DNA from: Adineta vaga
Lineage: Eukaryota; Rotifera
Length of the DNA stretch: 64,000 nucleotides
Direction of reading: 5' to 3'
NCBI GenBank assembly: GCA_021613535.1
Contig: CP075496.1
Span: forward strand, 9,672,001-9,736,000
The position numbers and the translations under genes are program-made. This document shows, piece after piece, positions 35,317 to 46,017 of this stretch. Within the stretch, counting starts at the first letter, position 1. Each line of letters starts with the position of its first letter. The notes under the pieces were generated by a model. It ran no database searches, was not told where the DNA came from, and worked only from the letters and a program-made list of their open reading frames with translations.

Positions 35317-35845
35317 CTTATATCAGAAAAATAAATGAAACACTTCTATATATCGTAGAATGAAAAGAATGTTATGAAGAGAAATCGTACATATACTTCA
35401 TATCAGACTGAAACAGTATTAATTGACAAGAATATACTTTGAACTTTTCTATTATTGTCATAAAAAACAGGGTGTAAATCTAACTCATTTATCGATTCAT
35501 ATTTCAAAAGAAAGCAAACTATACTTTTTTGATAAAAGATTAAAAATATCTATATATAGATATAGATATAAAGAAAAAATCGTAATTCAAAAGGCTTATA
35601 CACAAAATACTATCTATTATATGTTTGATGTACTAAAATTTCAAATCTGTTTTCATTAGAAATAAATGAAAAGACGGCGTGTATTTTTACCAGTTTTATT
35701 TATCACAAGATTCACACTCAAAAAACATGACAAGTTAAACTACAAGTGATAATATAATTGTAATTTTAGTTTATAGATATCATAAACCATTTGATGTTTT
35801 TCCTTTTCCATTTACTTATATTTTTTCTTGCCATTTTTTTATCGT
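35317..35845. other. Intergenic, no gene seen
   Basis: AT-rich, with a palindromic stretch of TATATAGA/TCTATATA near 35550. An open frame at 35423-35659 shows no domain. Confidence 0.35.
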
Positions 35846-36573
35846 TTAAAATCCAGTTACTTCAACTACTTCTTGTTCTGGAGTAGTTGAGGCATCAGTG
35901 ACTACAATTGGTTCTGGGGTAGATGGTACTTCAGTGGCTTGTGAGAAGGTAGCTGGTTCGCTTGAACCTTCGGTTGGTCTATGAAAAACGCAAAAATAGT
36001 ATAATTTTTTCTTATAATTTCTGAAGGAAAAGTTCGGTTTCTTACGCAACAGGGGTAGCGGTTGGACGAGGACGATGTGTGCATGGTGGACGAGATGGAC
36101 GTGATCCTCCATGGTGAGGTGGACGTGATCCTCCATGATGAGGTGGACGCCATCCTCCAAAGTGAGGTGGACGCCAGAATCCTGGAAAGAGTGGACGTTT
36201 ACCGTGTTCTTTCGAGCTATAAAATGAAAAAGACATTTATTCATTGCATCTGGTTTCAAGATAAAGAAAATCTGAATTCTTTTAAACTTCATAAAGTTTT
36301 GATATTCTTTCTTTCATCGATACACTTAGATGTCAATCATAAGTTTTTAACGAGCACATATATACTTACTTAGAATCAGAATCAGATTCAGAATCATCAT
36401 GTCCATGTGCAGGTTTAACACCAGGTTTTTGACCGGGTCTACGGCCACCAGCTATAATAACAATCAATATATTCTCTATGAATATGATCAGAAAAGTTTC
36501 ATCATTACTTACAAGGGTGACTGGCAACAACTAATACAGCGACAGCGAGTGCAACAACTGTTAAAAATCGCAT
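35846..36573 (-). CDS. Secreted His/Pro/Gly-repeat peptide
   Basis: Four exons (36573-36513, 36451-36370, 36216-36046, 35978-35846) give 148 residues. Exon 1 is a signal peptide (MRFLTVVALAVAVLVVASHP). Exon 2 gives a basic and then acidic part (HGHDDSESDSDSDS-like). Exon 3 encodes an eight-residue tandem repeat of the form RPPHHGGS/W, about four units, followed by SRPPCTHRPRP. Exon 4 is acidic and rich in Pro/Thr/Glu. It is a low-complexity secreted protein; histidine-rich repeats could bind metal, or it could be structural or antimicrobial. A TATA-like motif lies upstream, near 36612. Confidence 0.75.
36083..36180. repeat. 24-base minisatellite inside exon 3
   Basis: About four head-to-tail 24-base units (ggacgtgatcctccatgatg type) encode the RPPHHGGS repeat on the minus strand. 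Units differ by a few bases. Confidence 0.7.
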
Positions 36574-37421
36574 GTTGTGTTTTGAATGGGACTCACTGTT
36601 GGACAGCATTCTTATATAGTGCTAAACTATATGTTTCTTATTGAAATGTAATCCTTAATTAAATGCTTTCACTAATCTTTGATTGAAAAAACTTAATAGT
36701 ATTTTTTATGAGATTTATAACCTATTTTCCACAAATCTTCATATCAACGATATATTTTGTTTTGTATTGACAAAAGAGTAGGTGTTTTGCAATTAATATC
36801 AGATAAATCAAATTTTTATTGTTTTCAATAAAACTAAAAAATCCATTTGTACTATTTCTTTTTGTACTCAATTTCAAGAATTAGTTTGCATCTATTAATA
36901 CATTGAAATATGAATGTGTTCGAGTTTATACTATTCAAATATTGTTTTTCTTTGAATATGTCACATCACAAAAAAGTAAGAACAACTTTATTTTTGAATA
37001 CAACATGTGATCAAAATATTCGTTGACATACTTTATGGACAAGAAAATTAATCGACATAAACTAAGTAAAAATGACGTCAAGCTGTACATGTTGTTCATC
37101 GTATAAAGGAGAAGAAAAAGAATGATAATCAAGATGGATACTTTTTTGTTGTATCACATGTAAAATCCTTGTAATGACTGTCTCCATCCTTGAGACCAAA
37201 GAAGAATCATAAGACAAAGGAAAAAAAAAGTTTTTTCTACATTCAAATATCTTAACATCATACTTTCATATCCACCAATAAGAGTTTTCATTTTCACAAA
37301 GAATTCATTTTTAGATAATTTCATATAAAAAATATTCATGTTTCTTTATTTACTTGTATTTGTATAGTTCCAGAAATTCAAAAAAAAGCATGTTTAAATA
37401 TGTATATTATAATCATTTTTC
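36574..37421. other. Intergenic, no gene seen
   Basis: Promoter side of the His-rich gene and 3' flank of the GNAT gene. The open frames here have no domain. Confidence 0.35.
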
Positions 37422-37919
37422 TTATATCAAAAATAATATCATAGATAATACATCTGATCCAAATTGTGGTAATTGTTCTTGAAAATTCGTTCGATAAAAT
37501 TCTTGTCTAAAACCAGCTCGTTCATACATTCCAATCGCTTTTTTATTTTCAAATTCTGTATGAAGACATATAAAACTATATCTCTGTCTACGTGACCATC
37601 GAATAATATTTTCTAATAATTGTTTACCAATACCGCGACCTTGTGCTGATTTTTTCACGCCGAATAAGATCACATAGAGTCCACCATTTGATCCAACATC
37701 AGTGATCAATGCACAAGCAACACATTCGCCATATTCATATGCACACCAAATATGATTTGCACTTCGTATTGTTTCACGTAAACTATCATATGTATAATCT
37801 TTTTCAAATAATGGTAATAAAACATCTTCTAAATGCCATAATGGATAGTTACGATTTCGTGAAATTTCAGTTGATCCTCGGAAAGATGGATAATATGCAT
37901 TACGATCATACAACATCAT
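37422..37919 (-). CDS. GNAT-family N-acetyltransferase
   Basis: Single exon, 165 residues. The acetyl-CoA binding motif GVKKSAQGRGIGKQLL (Q/R-x-x-G-x-G) and the downstream NKKAIGMYERAGF block are typical of GNAT enzymes. The family moves acetyl groups to amines of small molecules or protein N-termini; the substrate cannot be told. Single-exon structure and small size allow a bacterial origin but do not prove it. Confidence 0.85.
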   Translation of the reverse strand: MMLYDRNAYYPSFRGSTEISRNRNYPLWHLEDVLLPLFEKDYTYDSLRETIRSANHIWCAYEYGECVACALITDVGSNGGLYVILFGVKKSAQGRGIGKQLLENIIRWSRRQRYSFICLHTEFENKKAIGMYERAGFRQEFYRTNFQEQLPQFGSDVLSMILFLI

Positions 37920-38789
37920 GACGAACGATTATTGACAAAGATAAACGAAATAATATGTTTTTGTTAGTTGTTATTTATCGTTTCTTCTTTTTTTTTATCC
38001 TACCTTGTAATTACGATTATAATGCACATGTGATCAAGAAACATATGAAGCTTTGAATATTTTGTAATAAAAAACAAACAAAGAAACTATTAACGAAGTA
38101 TTGTATTGAATTTATTTTTTATAATTATCACAGAAATACGAAGAAAAATAATGGATACAATTAAATATTGAAATCAAGGAAAAATCGAAACAGGAAATGA
38201 TCTTCACTTCATTTTAGAAATAGTATCGATCTGTATTTTGGTAACTTTTCCTATTGTTGCAGTTCGAATGATCAAATACGAAATAGAACACCTATGACTG
38301 TAATTATTATGATATTGATATACATAATCAAAATAATGATCGACAGCTGACAGAATATAAATATATATATATATAGATATACAACAATTGTGCGATTGTA
38401 CGTTGCATTTTCATGAACAAGTAATAGAGTGTATGTTTCATTGAATTTCGAATTGTCAGTATATGTGAATGATTTATACGATTTCTTATGAGTATTTGTG
38501 TCTTAAGTCGAGATAATGAAAGCCTGATTGATAGTTATTGTGAATGAATTCTATTAAGACAGAACATCGACGTGAATAGTATTTCGATTCATGTTCGAAA
38601 ATTAACATACTGTAAATATGCTATTCCTTTGAATCTCTTTTCGTCATAATCCTTATTTACAAGCTATATCATTTTCTTATTCATTGATTTAACGATATCA
38701 ATATTCAAAAGTTTTACATCACAAAAACACACTTTCTAGTCAATCACTTATCTTCCATCATCATCATTATTATCATCAAATAATTATAT
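37920..38789. other. Intergenic, no gene seen
   Basis: AT-rich, with an (AT)n tract at about 38360-38375. No coding signal. Confidence 0.4.
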
Positions 38790-39397
38790 TTATGTATTCG
38801 GTTTTCTTTCTGGTATCTCAAATTCTCTTATCTCTGGTAAAGTATAAAGATGACCGGCTGCTAAACAACTCATCACAAAACTAAAAATTGTCAATAAATG
38901 TCCTGTTTGATAGAGATTAGCAGCATAGTCATTGTAATACAATACATAGGCACCTTCACTCATGCCACCCAGCATAAAGAGACAAGCAAGAAAATAACAT
39001 ATGGGTCCAACCAAGTAGATCCATACAGCCCAATCACTAGGTATCATTAGTAATGTTGTAATTGTTCCGAAAAGAATAAAAATAATACCAACAATACAAA
39101 GACCAGCTGCACTGTCTAAATGTTTATTCCATTCCGTTTGATTACCTGCTGCATCGATGGGATAATATTGATTAATATTACGTCCGAACTACGATGTGTA
39201 CAACTTATCGTTGTTCCATTCGGATATAAAAGACATGAATAGAAAAAGTTTGCTGTTCGTACAGACCGTGTTTGTCCATTGATTGTTACTTGAGTAGTTT
39301 GCCAATGAGGTGTACCGATACCAACACATGATAATACTAATGCGATCGCACCAAAAATAACAGAAATCGAGATGAATATTGTACTGAGAGTTTTCAT
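38790..39397 (-). CDS. Claudin/PMP22-like four-TM protein, frame broken
   Basis: About 200 residues in two frames. The first frame gives TM1 (ISVIFGAIALVLSCVGIG) and an extracellular loop with W and the C-x-n-C pair (FFYSCLLYPNG, ISCTHRS). After about 39190 the frame closes, but the protein continues one frame over (FGRNINQYYPIDAAGNQTEW) into TM2 (LCIVGIIFILFG), TM3 (YFLACLFMLGG) and TM4 (LLTIFSFVMSCLAAGH). No splice pair can join them: the only GT-AG pairs are 16-41 bases and give the wrong phase. Hence there is a one-base deletion, a read error, or a -1 shift. Family members shape cell junctions or membranes. Confidence 0.7.
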
Positions 39398-40243
39398 TAT
39401 TCAAGTTTAAATAAATATATTGTTTGAACGATGACAATTGTTTGAACTGAGAATAGAGAGGAAAAAAAGGAAGAAAAAAAAGCTTTGGTAGTGAATTGAT
39501 GGTTACAGGTTTATATGCATACATTGAGAGAGAGAGAGAAAGACAGAATTCGTTTTTGTGTACACATGTGTTGTAATGATTGAGAGCAGCTTGATTTTTT
39601 TTCTGTTTGTTTGGATGGATGAATTAAATTTTGTTGAAGAAGAAGCAGAAGAAAAAAGAAATTTAGAAATGATCAATGTCGAAGGAATTATGGCTTCACA
39701 TATACGAATAAGAATATTTCTACGAGGTCATTTTTCAGTGGTACTGAATGAAATAGATATAAAGATAAAGATGTGATATTATTTCAAATTATTTGAGAAA
39801 GGTTCACTATAATAACCTGAACTAATGAAAGCATAAAAGTTGAATGCAAAAAAAAGGAAGAACAGTGATAGATTCGTCTGAGTATTCTAGTTATGTATGT
39901 AATACGATCGATCTTAATACCGTTTAGATAAAAAATAGTATCAAGCTTTTTTCTTTGAATTGGACATATCTGAATTATGAAGTTTTTGACTTGAGACCTA
40001 TTTTTTTCTTAAACTTATCGATAGTTTATTTTTATATTCCTGCGATTATTAACGCTGAAGATAACGTGAGAACCGAAATGGCTGTTTATGTATGTTTTTG
40101 ACAATAGACATGTATGAGAATTTTACCATCTGACAAACAGATTATTTAAAAACATAGTAGTAGATATGTATATAAAGCAAGAATCTCTAGCAGTTTAAGA
40201 TAGAAGAAACGTGTATAAAGGAAGGTGTGAGCTCGATAAAATC
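39398..40243. other. Intergenic between divergent genes
   Basis: It contains a (GA)n tract at 39525-39539 near the claudin-like promoter and a TATA box at 40171 for the esterase. No other gene. Confidence 0.4.
40171..40176 (+). promoter_or_regulatory. TATA box of esterase gene
   Basis: TATAAA lies 68 bases before the ATG at 40244. Confidence 0.5.
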
Positions 40244-41224
40244 ATGAGACATAATATCGTCGTTATCGGAATTATTTTATTCCTGAGTGTTTTCGCAAAT
40301 TATATCACTGCTGACGCACCTAATTTTGTCTCAGGTCATGGAATAACAGTTCGATCGGTGTCTAAAGTGAACAATGAATTATACGATGTTATTGTAACAT
40401 CAGGAGAAGTGCGAGGTGAACAAAAGATTCGTATTCTTGTTCCACGTGATTATACTACGAGTGGTGATAATCGTCGATATCCTGTTCTTTATTTATTACA
40501 TGGTGGAATGGGTAATGCCGAAGACTGGACTACACGAGGTGGTACAGCTCAATTTACACTTGGTAATTTACCATTGATAACTGTGATGCCAAATGGTGAT
40601 CCATTTGGATGGTATACAAATTGGGTTAATCCTGGTCATGCTGCACCTCAAAATTGGCGCACATTTCATAATGAAAAATTAATACCATGGATTGATGCTA
40701 ATCTACGAACTGTTGCAAGAAAAGAAGGTCGTGCCATAGCAGGTCTTTCTATGGGTGGATTTGGTGCTATTCGTTATGCTGAAGTTTATCCTTATCTTTA
40801 CAATTATGCTGCAAGTTTTTCAGGTGCAGTGGATTTACTTGATTGGCGTGTTCAAACAGTGATTCTGGGTTCAGAAACAATTGATAAAAAACCATTGAAT
40901 GGTCCATTTGGTACTCCATTTCTTCCATGGACATCAAGTGGATGGTTTGCACAAAATCCAATTACACATGCTTCAACATTACATGGTGTCTCCGTTGCAC
41001 TTTATACAGGTAATCAAGGTGTTGTGGAAGCTTCAATGCGTGATGTCAATGCTCGTATGCATAATATGTTAAATTCATTGAATATTCCTCATCATTATAA
41101 CGATTATGGAAATGGTAAATCGATTGGACATGGTTGTCCAGGACGACATGAATTTTCATGTTGGAATGCAGCTCTTATTGATGTTGCGCCACGAATGATG
41201 GCTGTTTTGGAACAACAGTACTAA
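40244..41224 (+). CDS. Secreted esterase, antigen-85/esterase-D fold
   Basis: Single exon, 326 residues from the ATG at 40244. The frame is open from 40211, but only with GTG, and the ATG gives a proper signal peptide (VVIGIILFLSVFANYITA). Alpha/beta-hydrolase signs: YPVLYLLHGGMGNAEDW (oxyanion strand), GLSMGGFGA with nucleophile S169, and C-terminal NGKSIGHGCPGRHEFSCW carrying the likely histidine. The arrangement is that of the bacterial putative-esterase/antigen-85 family, which cleaves or transfers acyl esters, including feruloyl esters. No introns and the bacterial look suggest horizontal transfer. The substrate is unknown; it may act on food polysaccharides outside the cell. Confidence 0.88.
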   Translation: MRHNIVVIGIILFLSVFANYITADAPNFVSGHGITVRSVSKVNNELYDVIVTSGEVRGEQKIRILVPRDYTTSGDNRRYPVLYLLHGGMGNAEDWTTRGGTAQFTLGNLPLITVMPNGDPFGWYTNWVNPGHAAPQNWRTFHNEKLIPWIDANLRTVARKEGRAIAGLSMGGFGAIRYAEVYPYLYNYAASFSGAVDLLDWRVQTVILGSETIDKKPLNGPFGTPFLPWTSSGWFAQNPITHASTLHGVSVALYTGNQGVVEASMRDVNARMHNMLNSLNIPHHYNDYGNGKSIGHGCPGRHEFSCWNAALIDVAPRMMAVLEQQY

Positions 41225-41522
41225 AAAATAAATATAATGAATATAATTAAGTAGAATATACTGGTTAGTTTTTCTTTATCAAAGAATATTATGATTTCAA
41301 AAATAACTATAGTCATTGCAAGATATCACATGATGTAGCTTTTGTATTAAGTGCGATAGAATCACCCACTATTCTATAAAGGATAAATTGAATATATAAG
41401 CAATTTCTTCAGTACTACAAACTAAAACCAATATCTTGTTTATCTATATTATAAATCATATTTTCGCCTATATAAACAAATCGATAGAACACTATTATAA
41501 AGACGCACACAAAAAAAGACAT

Positions 41523-42437
41523 TTAAAGAGTTGTAGACGTGTCAGCGGAAAGATAACCTTGTCTATAATTATTACGATGAACTAAGCAAACGATTAATAA
41601 AAGAAATAGTACAATAACGAGAATGATACTTATGAAAATGATTACTATTTTCAAAAGTTTATTTCTGAATGAAGTCTCTCGATATTTCACTGTAGATACT
41701 ACTTTCTCTTGTCTATTATTTTCTTGATTGTTAGCCGCTTGACTTATTTCAGCAGAATCCATTACTTGTCTCATAAGATAATAAATTTTATTCGTTACAT
41801 TAATATGTCGATAGTCATATCGTGAACATGAAGTCATTTCTTCAACATATGAATCTGGATCATTGTTGTCAGTTATAATCGATGAAGTAATATTAGTATT
41901 GCTATCACGCTTATGAATTCGAGTGGCAAAATTAGTACATAATTGAATTGTACTGTTGTATGCTGAACCGTATATTCGAAAATCTTTCGAACGAATATTA
42001 TCTTTTTTGTTGGATATCGAATTAGCTCGTGTCGTTTCATTCATAGCAATGTTTTGCCAATGAATCCAATCATTGATAAATGTGGAATCACAAGAATTAT
42101 TGAATACACAAGTAAAACAAGTTCTACTATAAAATGAAAAAGTTCCATTGATGAATGTTATGATAATATCAAATTGCATTGTATTATGGTGAATTCTTGT
42201 TTGATTCAAACATCGTGCAATACAAGTACCTATTCCATGATGAAAGGTATTCGTTAATAATAGATTACATTGATCATATATGTTTAATGATGAAAATTGT
42301 TTTTGACATTGATTCAATGCAATGGAAGAATTGGAAAGAATATAATGAAACGATAAATGTTCAAATGAAACTGCTGAATGGTAAAAACGAATAAAATATA
42401 TTTGTAATATAAATAATCGAATTATTATAAAGAACAT
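41523..42437 (-). CDS. Type I membrane protein, YRQ-GY family, copy 1
   Basis: Single exon. The start at 42437 gives a hydrophobic leader (MFFIIIRLFILQIYFI); the frame is open to 42539. The ectodomain is Asn/Cys-rich with many N-glycosylation sites (NQT, NGT, NST, NIT). One transmembrane segment (IVIIFISIILVIVLFLLLIV) precedes a short cytosolic tail, HRNNYRQGYLSADTSTTL. The next gene (42926-43792) has the same plan and a matching tail, CRKYRQQGYRLTKTSA. No known family recognised; the conserved tail could bind an adaptor. Confidence 0.65.
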   Translation of the reverse strand: MFFIIIRLFILQIYFIRFYHSAVSFEHLSFHYILSNSSIALNQCQKQFSSLNIYDQCNLLLTNTFHHGIGTCIARCLNQTRIHHNTMQFDIIITFINGTFSFYSRTCFTCVFNNSCDSTFINDWIHWQNIAMNETTRANSISNKKDNIRSKDFRIYGSAYNSTIQLCTNFATRIHKRDSNTNITSSIITDNNDPDSYVEEMTSCSRYDYRHINVTNKIYYLMRQVMDSAEISQAANNQENNRQEKVVSTVKYRETSFRNKLLKIVIIFISIILVIVLFLLLIVCLVHRNNYRQGYLSADTSTTL

Positions 42438-42539
42438 TTTCTTAATCATACAAGAAACAAATGGCTTTGATTTACTCAATACTCGTTTGATTATAGAAAT
42501 AAAGAATGAACAATTTCGCATATATGTTTTCATAATCAT

Positions 42540-42925
42540 CGATTTCTGATCTTGACAAGAGAAAAAACAAGTAAATATTGTCTCTCGATAGAATTGTCAA
42601 TGTCAGATAATAATCAACAAGTCTGTTGTTCACTTAAGTATTAATCAAATAACAATCTATTATTATATTCTCTTGAGAAAAATATTTCTCTTTATTCTTC
42701 TCACAAGTCATGAATGATTACTAAAGTTAGTCATTTTACATAGACAGGAAATTGAAGAGATGCGACATTTCCTTTCAGATAATCGAAAGAAAACAATGTA
42801 TTGGAAGTAAGTTTTGCCATCTTTTTTTATTTCGAAGCAAATAAACACACACACACACACACACACACAAAATATAAATATTCAATTTTAAAAGTTTCGT
42901 TTTATAAAAATATTCCTGAATGATT
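42540..42925. other. Intergenic with (CA)n
   Basis: Spacer between the two paired membrane-protein genes, holding a (CA)n microsatellite at 42845-42869. Confidence 0.5.
42845..42869. repeat. (CA)n microsatellite
   Basis: Perfect run of about 12 CA units. Confidence 0.95.
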
Positions 42926-43792
42926 TCAAGCAGAAGTTTTTGTTAATCGATATCCTTGTTGTCGATATTTTCGACATTGAACCCAATAAGCAATACAAGC
43001 AATGATTACTAATATTGCAACAATAAATATAGCTCGTTGAAGGATTAATTTATTTGTATATTCCCTGATTTGTTTTTTCATCATAAGTTCATTGTACTCA
43101 TCCGATTCTAATGTTAAATTATATTGAATTTCTTTTGTACAAAGATTTTTCATACATTGATAATCATTCATTCGATTTTCTGAATTCGTTTTAATATGAA
43201 TTTTGACCGGATTCGTAACTGATAAATCTTCACATTGATATTTTCCATAACTAAGATTTTTCAATTCATCATAGATCATAAAACATAAATAACTTGCACA
43301 TGTATTTGTTACTTTATGTTGTTCACATTTACTTTGAATACTATTCGATTTATTCCATAAGGGAAGAAAACTTGTATGTAATGAATTATTTCGACTATTG
43401 AGTAAAATATTTGCCCATTTATTGAGAAATTTCTTTTCACATAAATCTTCGTATAAACAAGTATAATCAAGATAACTTACAATCGATTGAATATTCTTCT
43501 GAATAAAATTGATTTGTGAACCAAATTCAATATGTGTATGATTGTAAATAATCGGTGCACCAAATTTAATGGTAACATATCGATTATGAATACTATTATA
43601 ATCAATGGTTATTCGAACATGACATGGAGATGAACTGGATTGTTCGATTGTTGATAATGATTGAAAATAAGTGGAGAAATTATTCCACGAGAAATTGTTT
43701 TGAGAAAAATAAAGTGTATGATTAGAATAACATAAATGACCATGAAGATTTTGTATGGAAACGAGGAACAGAAGAAGAATGATGTATAACAT
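42926..43792 (-). CDS. Type I membrane protein, YRQ-GY family, copy 2
   Basis: Single exon, 288 residues. A signal peptide (MLYIILLLFLVSIQNLHG) is followed by a Cys/Asn-rich ectodomain with many N-x-S/T sites and paired cysteine motifs (CLYEDLCEKKF, CASYLC, CMKNLC). There is one transmembrane helix (AIFIVAILVIIACIAYW) and a basic tail with YRQQGY. It is a tandem paralogue of 41523-42437 but strongly diverged. Function unknown. Confidence 0.75.
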   Translation of the reverse strand: MLYIILLLFLVSIQNLHGHLCYSNHTLYFSQNNFSWNNFSTYFQSLSTIEQSSSSPCHVRITIDYNSIHNRYVTIKFGAPIIYNHTHIEFGSQINFIQKNIQSIVSYLDYTCLYEDLCEKKFLNKWANILLNSRNNSLHTSFLPLWNKSNSIQSKCEQHKVTNTCASYLCFMIYDELKNLSYGKYQCEDLSVTNPVKIHIKTNSENRMNDYQCMKNLCTKEIQYNLTLESDEYNELMMKKQIREYTNKLILQRAIFIVAILVIIACIAYWVQCRKYRQQGYRLTKTSA

Positions 43793-44846
43793 TTTATCCT
43801 GAGTGTTAATGAATGTAATATGATCAAAACGACTAGGATTTCATTGAATGATGAAACAAAGAATAAACACAAGTAGAAAATCAAAATTTCAAACTTGTAT
43901 TTTTTTGTCAATTTTAATTACTAAATATTAACTTTCAATGTAAATGATAATAATAAACAAAGATTTTATTCATTCACATCACAATTGTGTCGTTTCCAAT
44001 TAGATTCTATATTTTGTCCAACCTTTCTGTCTGTTCGTTCTCTCTTCCTTCTATCTATCTATCTATCTGTCCTTCATATTAATCTAGACACTATTATTAT
44101 TTTTTCTTCTCCTTCTCTTCTCTGTTTCTCACACTATGTTGTATGTTGCTTGGATTTTATTACGATGTCAGAAGAAATTATTAAAACAGAAAGAAAAGAT
44201 AAGACAAAAATGGAGATTTAGCGAAAATAATTTCCAATCCTATTTGCTCATTCAATTGATTGATTCAAAAACTCCGCCTTCTCACTATCAATAAACATAT
44301 ATATATTCTAATGCATATCAATCAGAATTTGAAATACTCTCGATAATTAATCTAACCAATATTTTGCACTTGGAAAGAAAAATCGAACTAATGTCTTTTA
44401 CTGATCATTTTAATAATAGACATTCCATCTGTGTATTTGTTGTCATAAGAAAATATTTGAGTTTTCTTTTATAGTTATAATAATAGATAAATTGATAGGA
44501 TAAAAGAGAAGGAATTTTCCTTTTCTTTTTTTATTATTATGTGAAAAGAAAGATCTTAAAGACAACGTCAAAAAACAAACAAATGATAATCATGTATAGA
44601 ATTCGTTGTTGACAAACCGAAACAAATGGACATTAATTACAACATATAGAGAATTTAATTAGAAGAGATTGAGGTTAGAAGCAAGATTTGTTCCATAGAC
44701 ATATGTAGACAATAATTAGAAGAAAAAAAACAATGAAAAACTATTTATTTTTGTTTTCTGTAAGGATAGAAACTAAGTTAATACCAAGAGCAATGACAAA
44801 ACAGTAGTAAAATGATGATAACGATTGAATTATGTGCGCGATGCTT
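43793..44846. other. Intergenic, no gene seen
   Basis: AT-rich, with a small (CTAT)n run at about 44051-44068 and an A/T stretch near 44280-44310. No coding signal. Confidence 0.4.
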
Positions 44847-46017
44847 TTATTGTTTTTGAGTAACGTCAGTAACGCTATCGATTCGTTTGGAACGAGATTT
44901 AATCATTTGTAGTTTTGGTTTTAACGAAGATACTTGTCCAGGCAATGCTCGAGCATTAATTTCATTGGCTGATGGTGAAACACGTGAATTATTTTCAATT
45001 CGTCGGCGTTTAATAAAAGAATATAGCATATTTTTTAATTCAACACGAAACATTTTGGATGCCAGTGTATATAAATAAAACGAAAAAACAGGAAATAGAA
45101 AATTGATAAATTCAGCTATAAAGACAGAAAATCGTTCAATGACGATACGATCAATAGTTTTATTAGTATATATCGTTATCGTTTGATAAAAGTACATGAT
45201 CATTAATGGTATAATGGTATAACCATAGAATAACATTTGTACAAATAACATGATTAAAACTTGTTGATCACGTCTACTTTGTAATCTTTCAACTTCCTGT
45301 CTAATGGAAGTATTTTGTTGACGACGTTGTCTTTTCAATGCTAGATTTTGCCGAATTAATAATGCACAAGTAATCATAATAGAAATGGGAAGAACAGAAG
45401 CACTAATAGACATAAAAACACTATGATACAGTGATGCAATAATATTCGAAAAGATGCTGCATATATTGAAGCGTATACTGATCAAAATCGGAATATGAAT
45501 GGTTAATACAGACCAGAAAATAATATTGATAAACACAACACGTTTGGCGATTTTGACTTGTGCAAAATTTCTTAATCGTATATTTACGGATGAGAGAGCA
45601 AATCGATCAAAGCAAGCAATTGTTAAACACCAACGATACATCATACCTGTTGCATGAAGTAAATAAGAGCGTAATTTACAAATGATTGTATCTGTTCCCA
45701 CGGGATCAACATGATCAAGAGTGAATAAATAGAAGCCAAAAGCAATACTTATATGAATAAGTGATATGATAGACATTGCTTGAAAATCTATATTAACAAA
45801 GAAAAAGAAGTAGATGTTTTCATAGAGAATAGATATAATAATTATTAAAATTACATGTACAACATGATGATGTTTGAAATTGTCGTCGAGATAAAAGTAG
45901 AATATTAAGACAACAACCAGAAACACCAAAAATAAGAAATATGGAATGTCCATAACGAATTAATTGTTGTTGAATATTAGGTAATGTACCAGTGGAGAAA
46001 GCGGCTAATAATGACAT
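44847..46017 (-). CDS. Rhodopsin-like GPCR, bdelloid family A
   Basis: Two exons (46017-45855 and 45787-44847) with a 67-base intron give 367 residues. The long open frame to 45953 runs through the intron in another frame and gives a false N-terminus; the splice restores TM1 (GHSIFLIFGVSGCCLNILLL) and TM2 (AMSIISLIHISIAFGFYL). TM3 ends in IACFDRFALS (D-R). TM7 and helix 8 read YLYTLASKMFRVELKNML, matching the tail of the receptor at 15871-16854. A long third intracellular loop is basic (RQNLALKRQRRQQN). Ligand unknown. Confidence 0.85.

Noticed and set aside
35540-35570. TATATAGATATAGATATA stretch as a possible regulatory palindrome
   Set aside because: Low-complexity AT sequence, common across the window.
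36062-36373. Plus-strand frame rich in Asp/Val repeats
   Set aside because: It is the antisense shadow of the RPPHHGGS repeat in the minus-strand secreted gene.
45788-45953. Alternative N-terminus for the receptor at 44847 without splicing
   Set aside because: It reads through the intron and gives no TM1; splicing from the ATG at 46017 restores a normal receptor.
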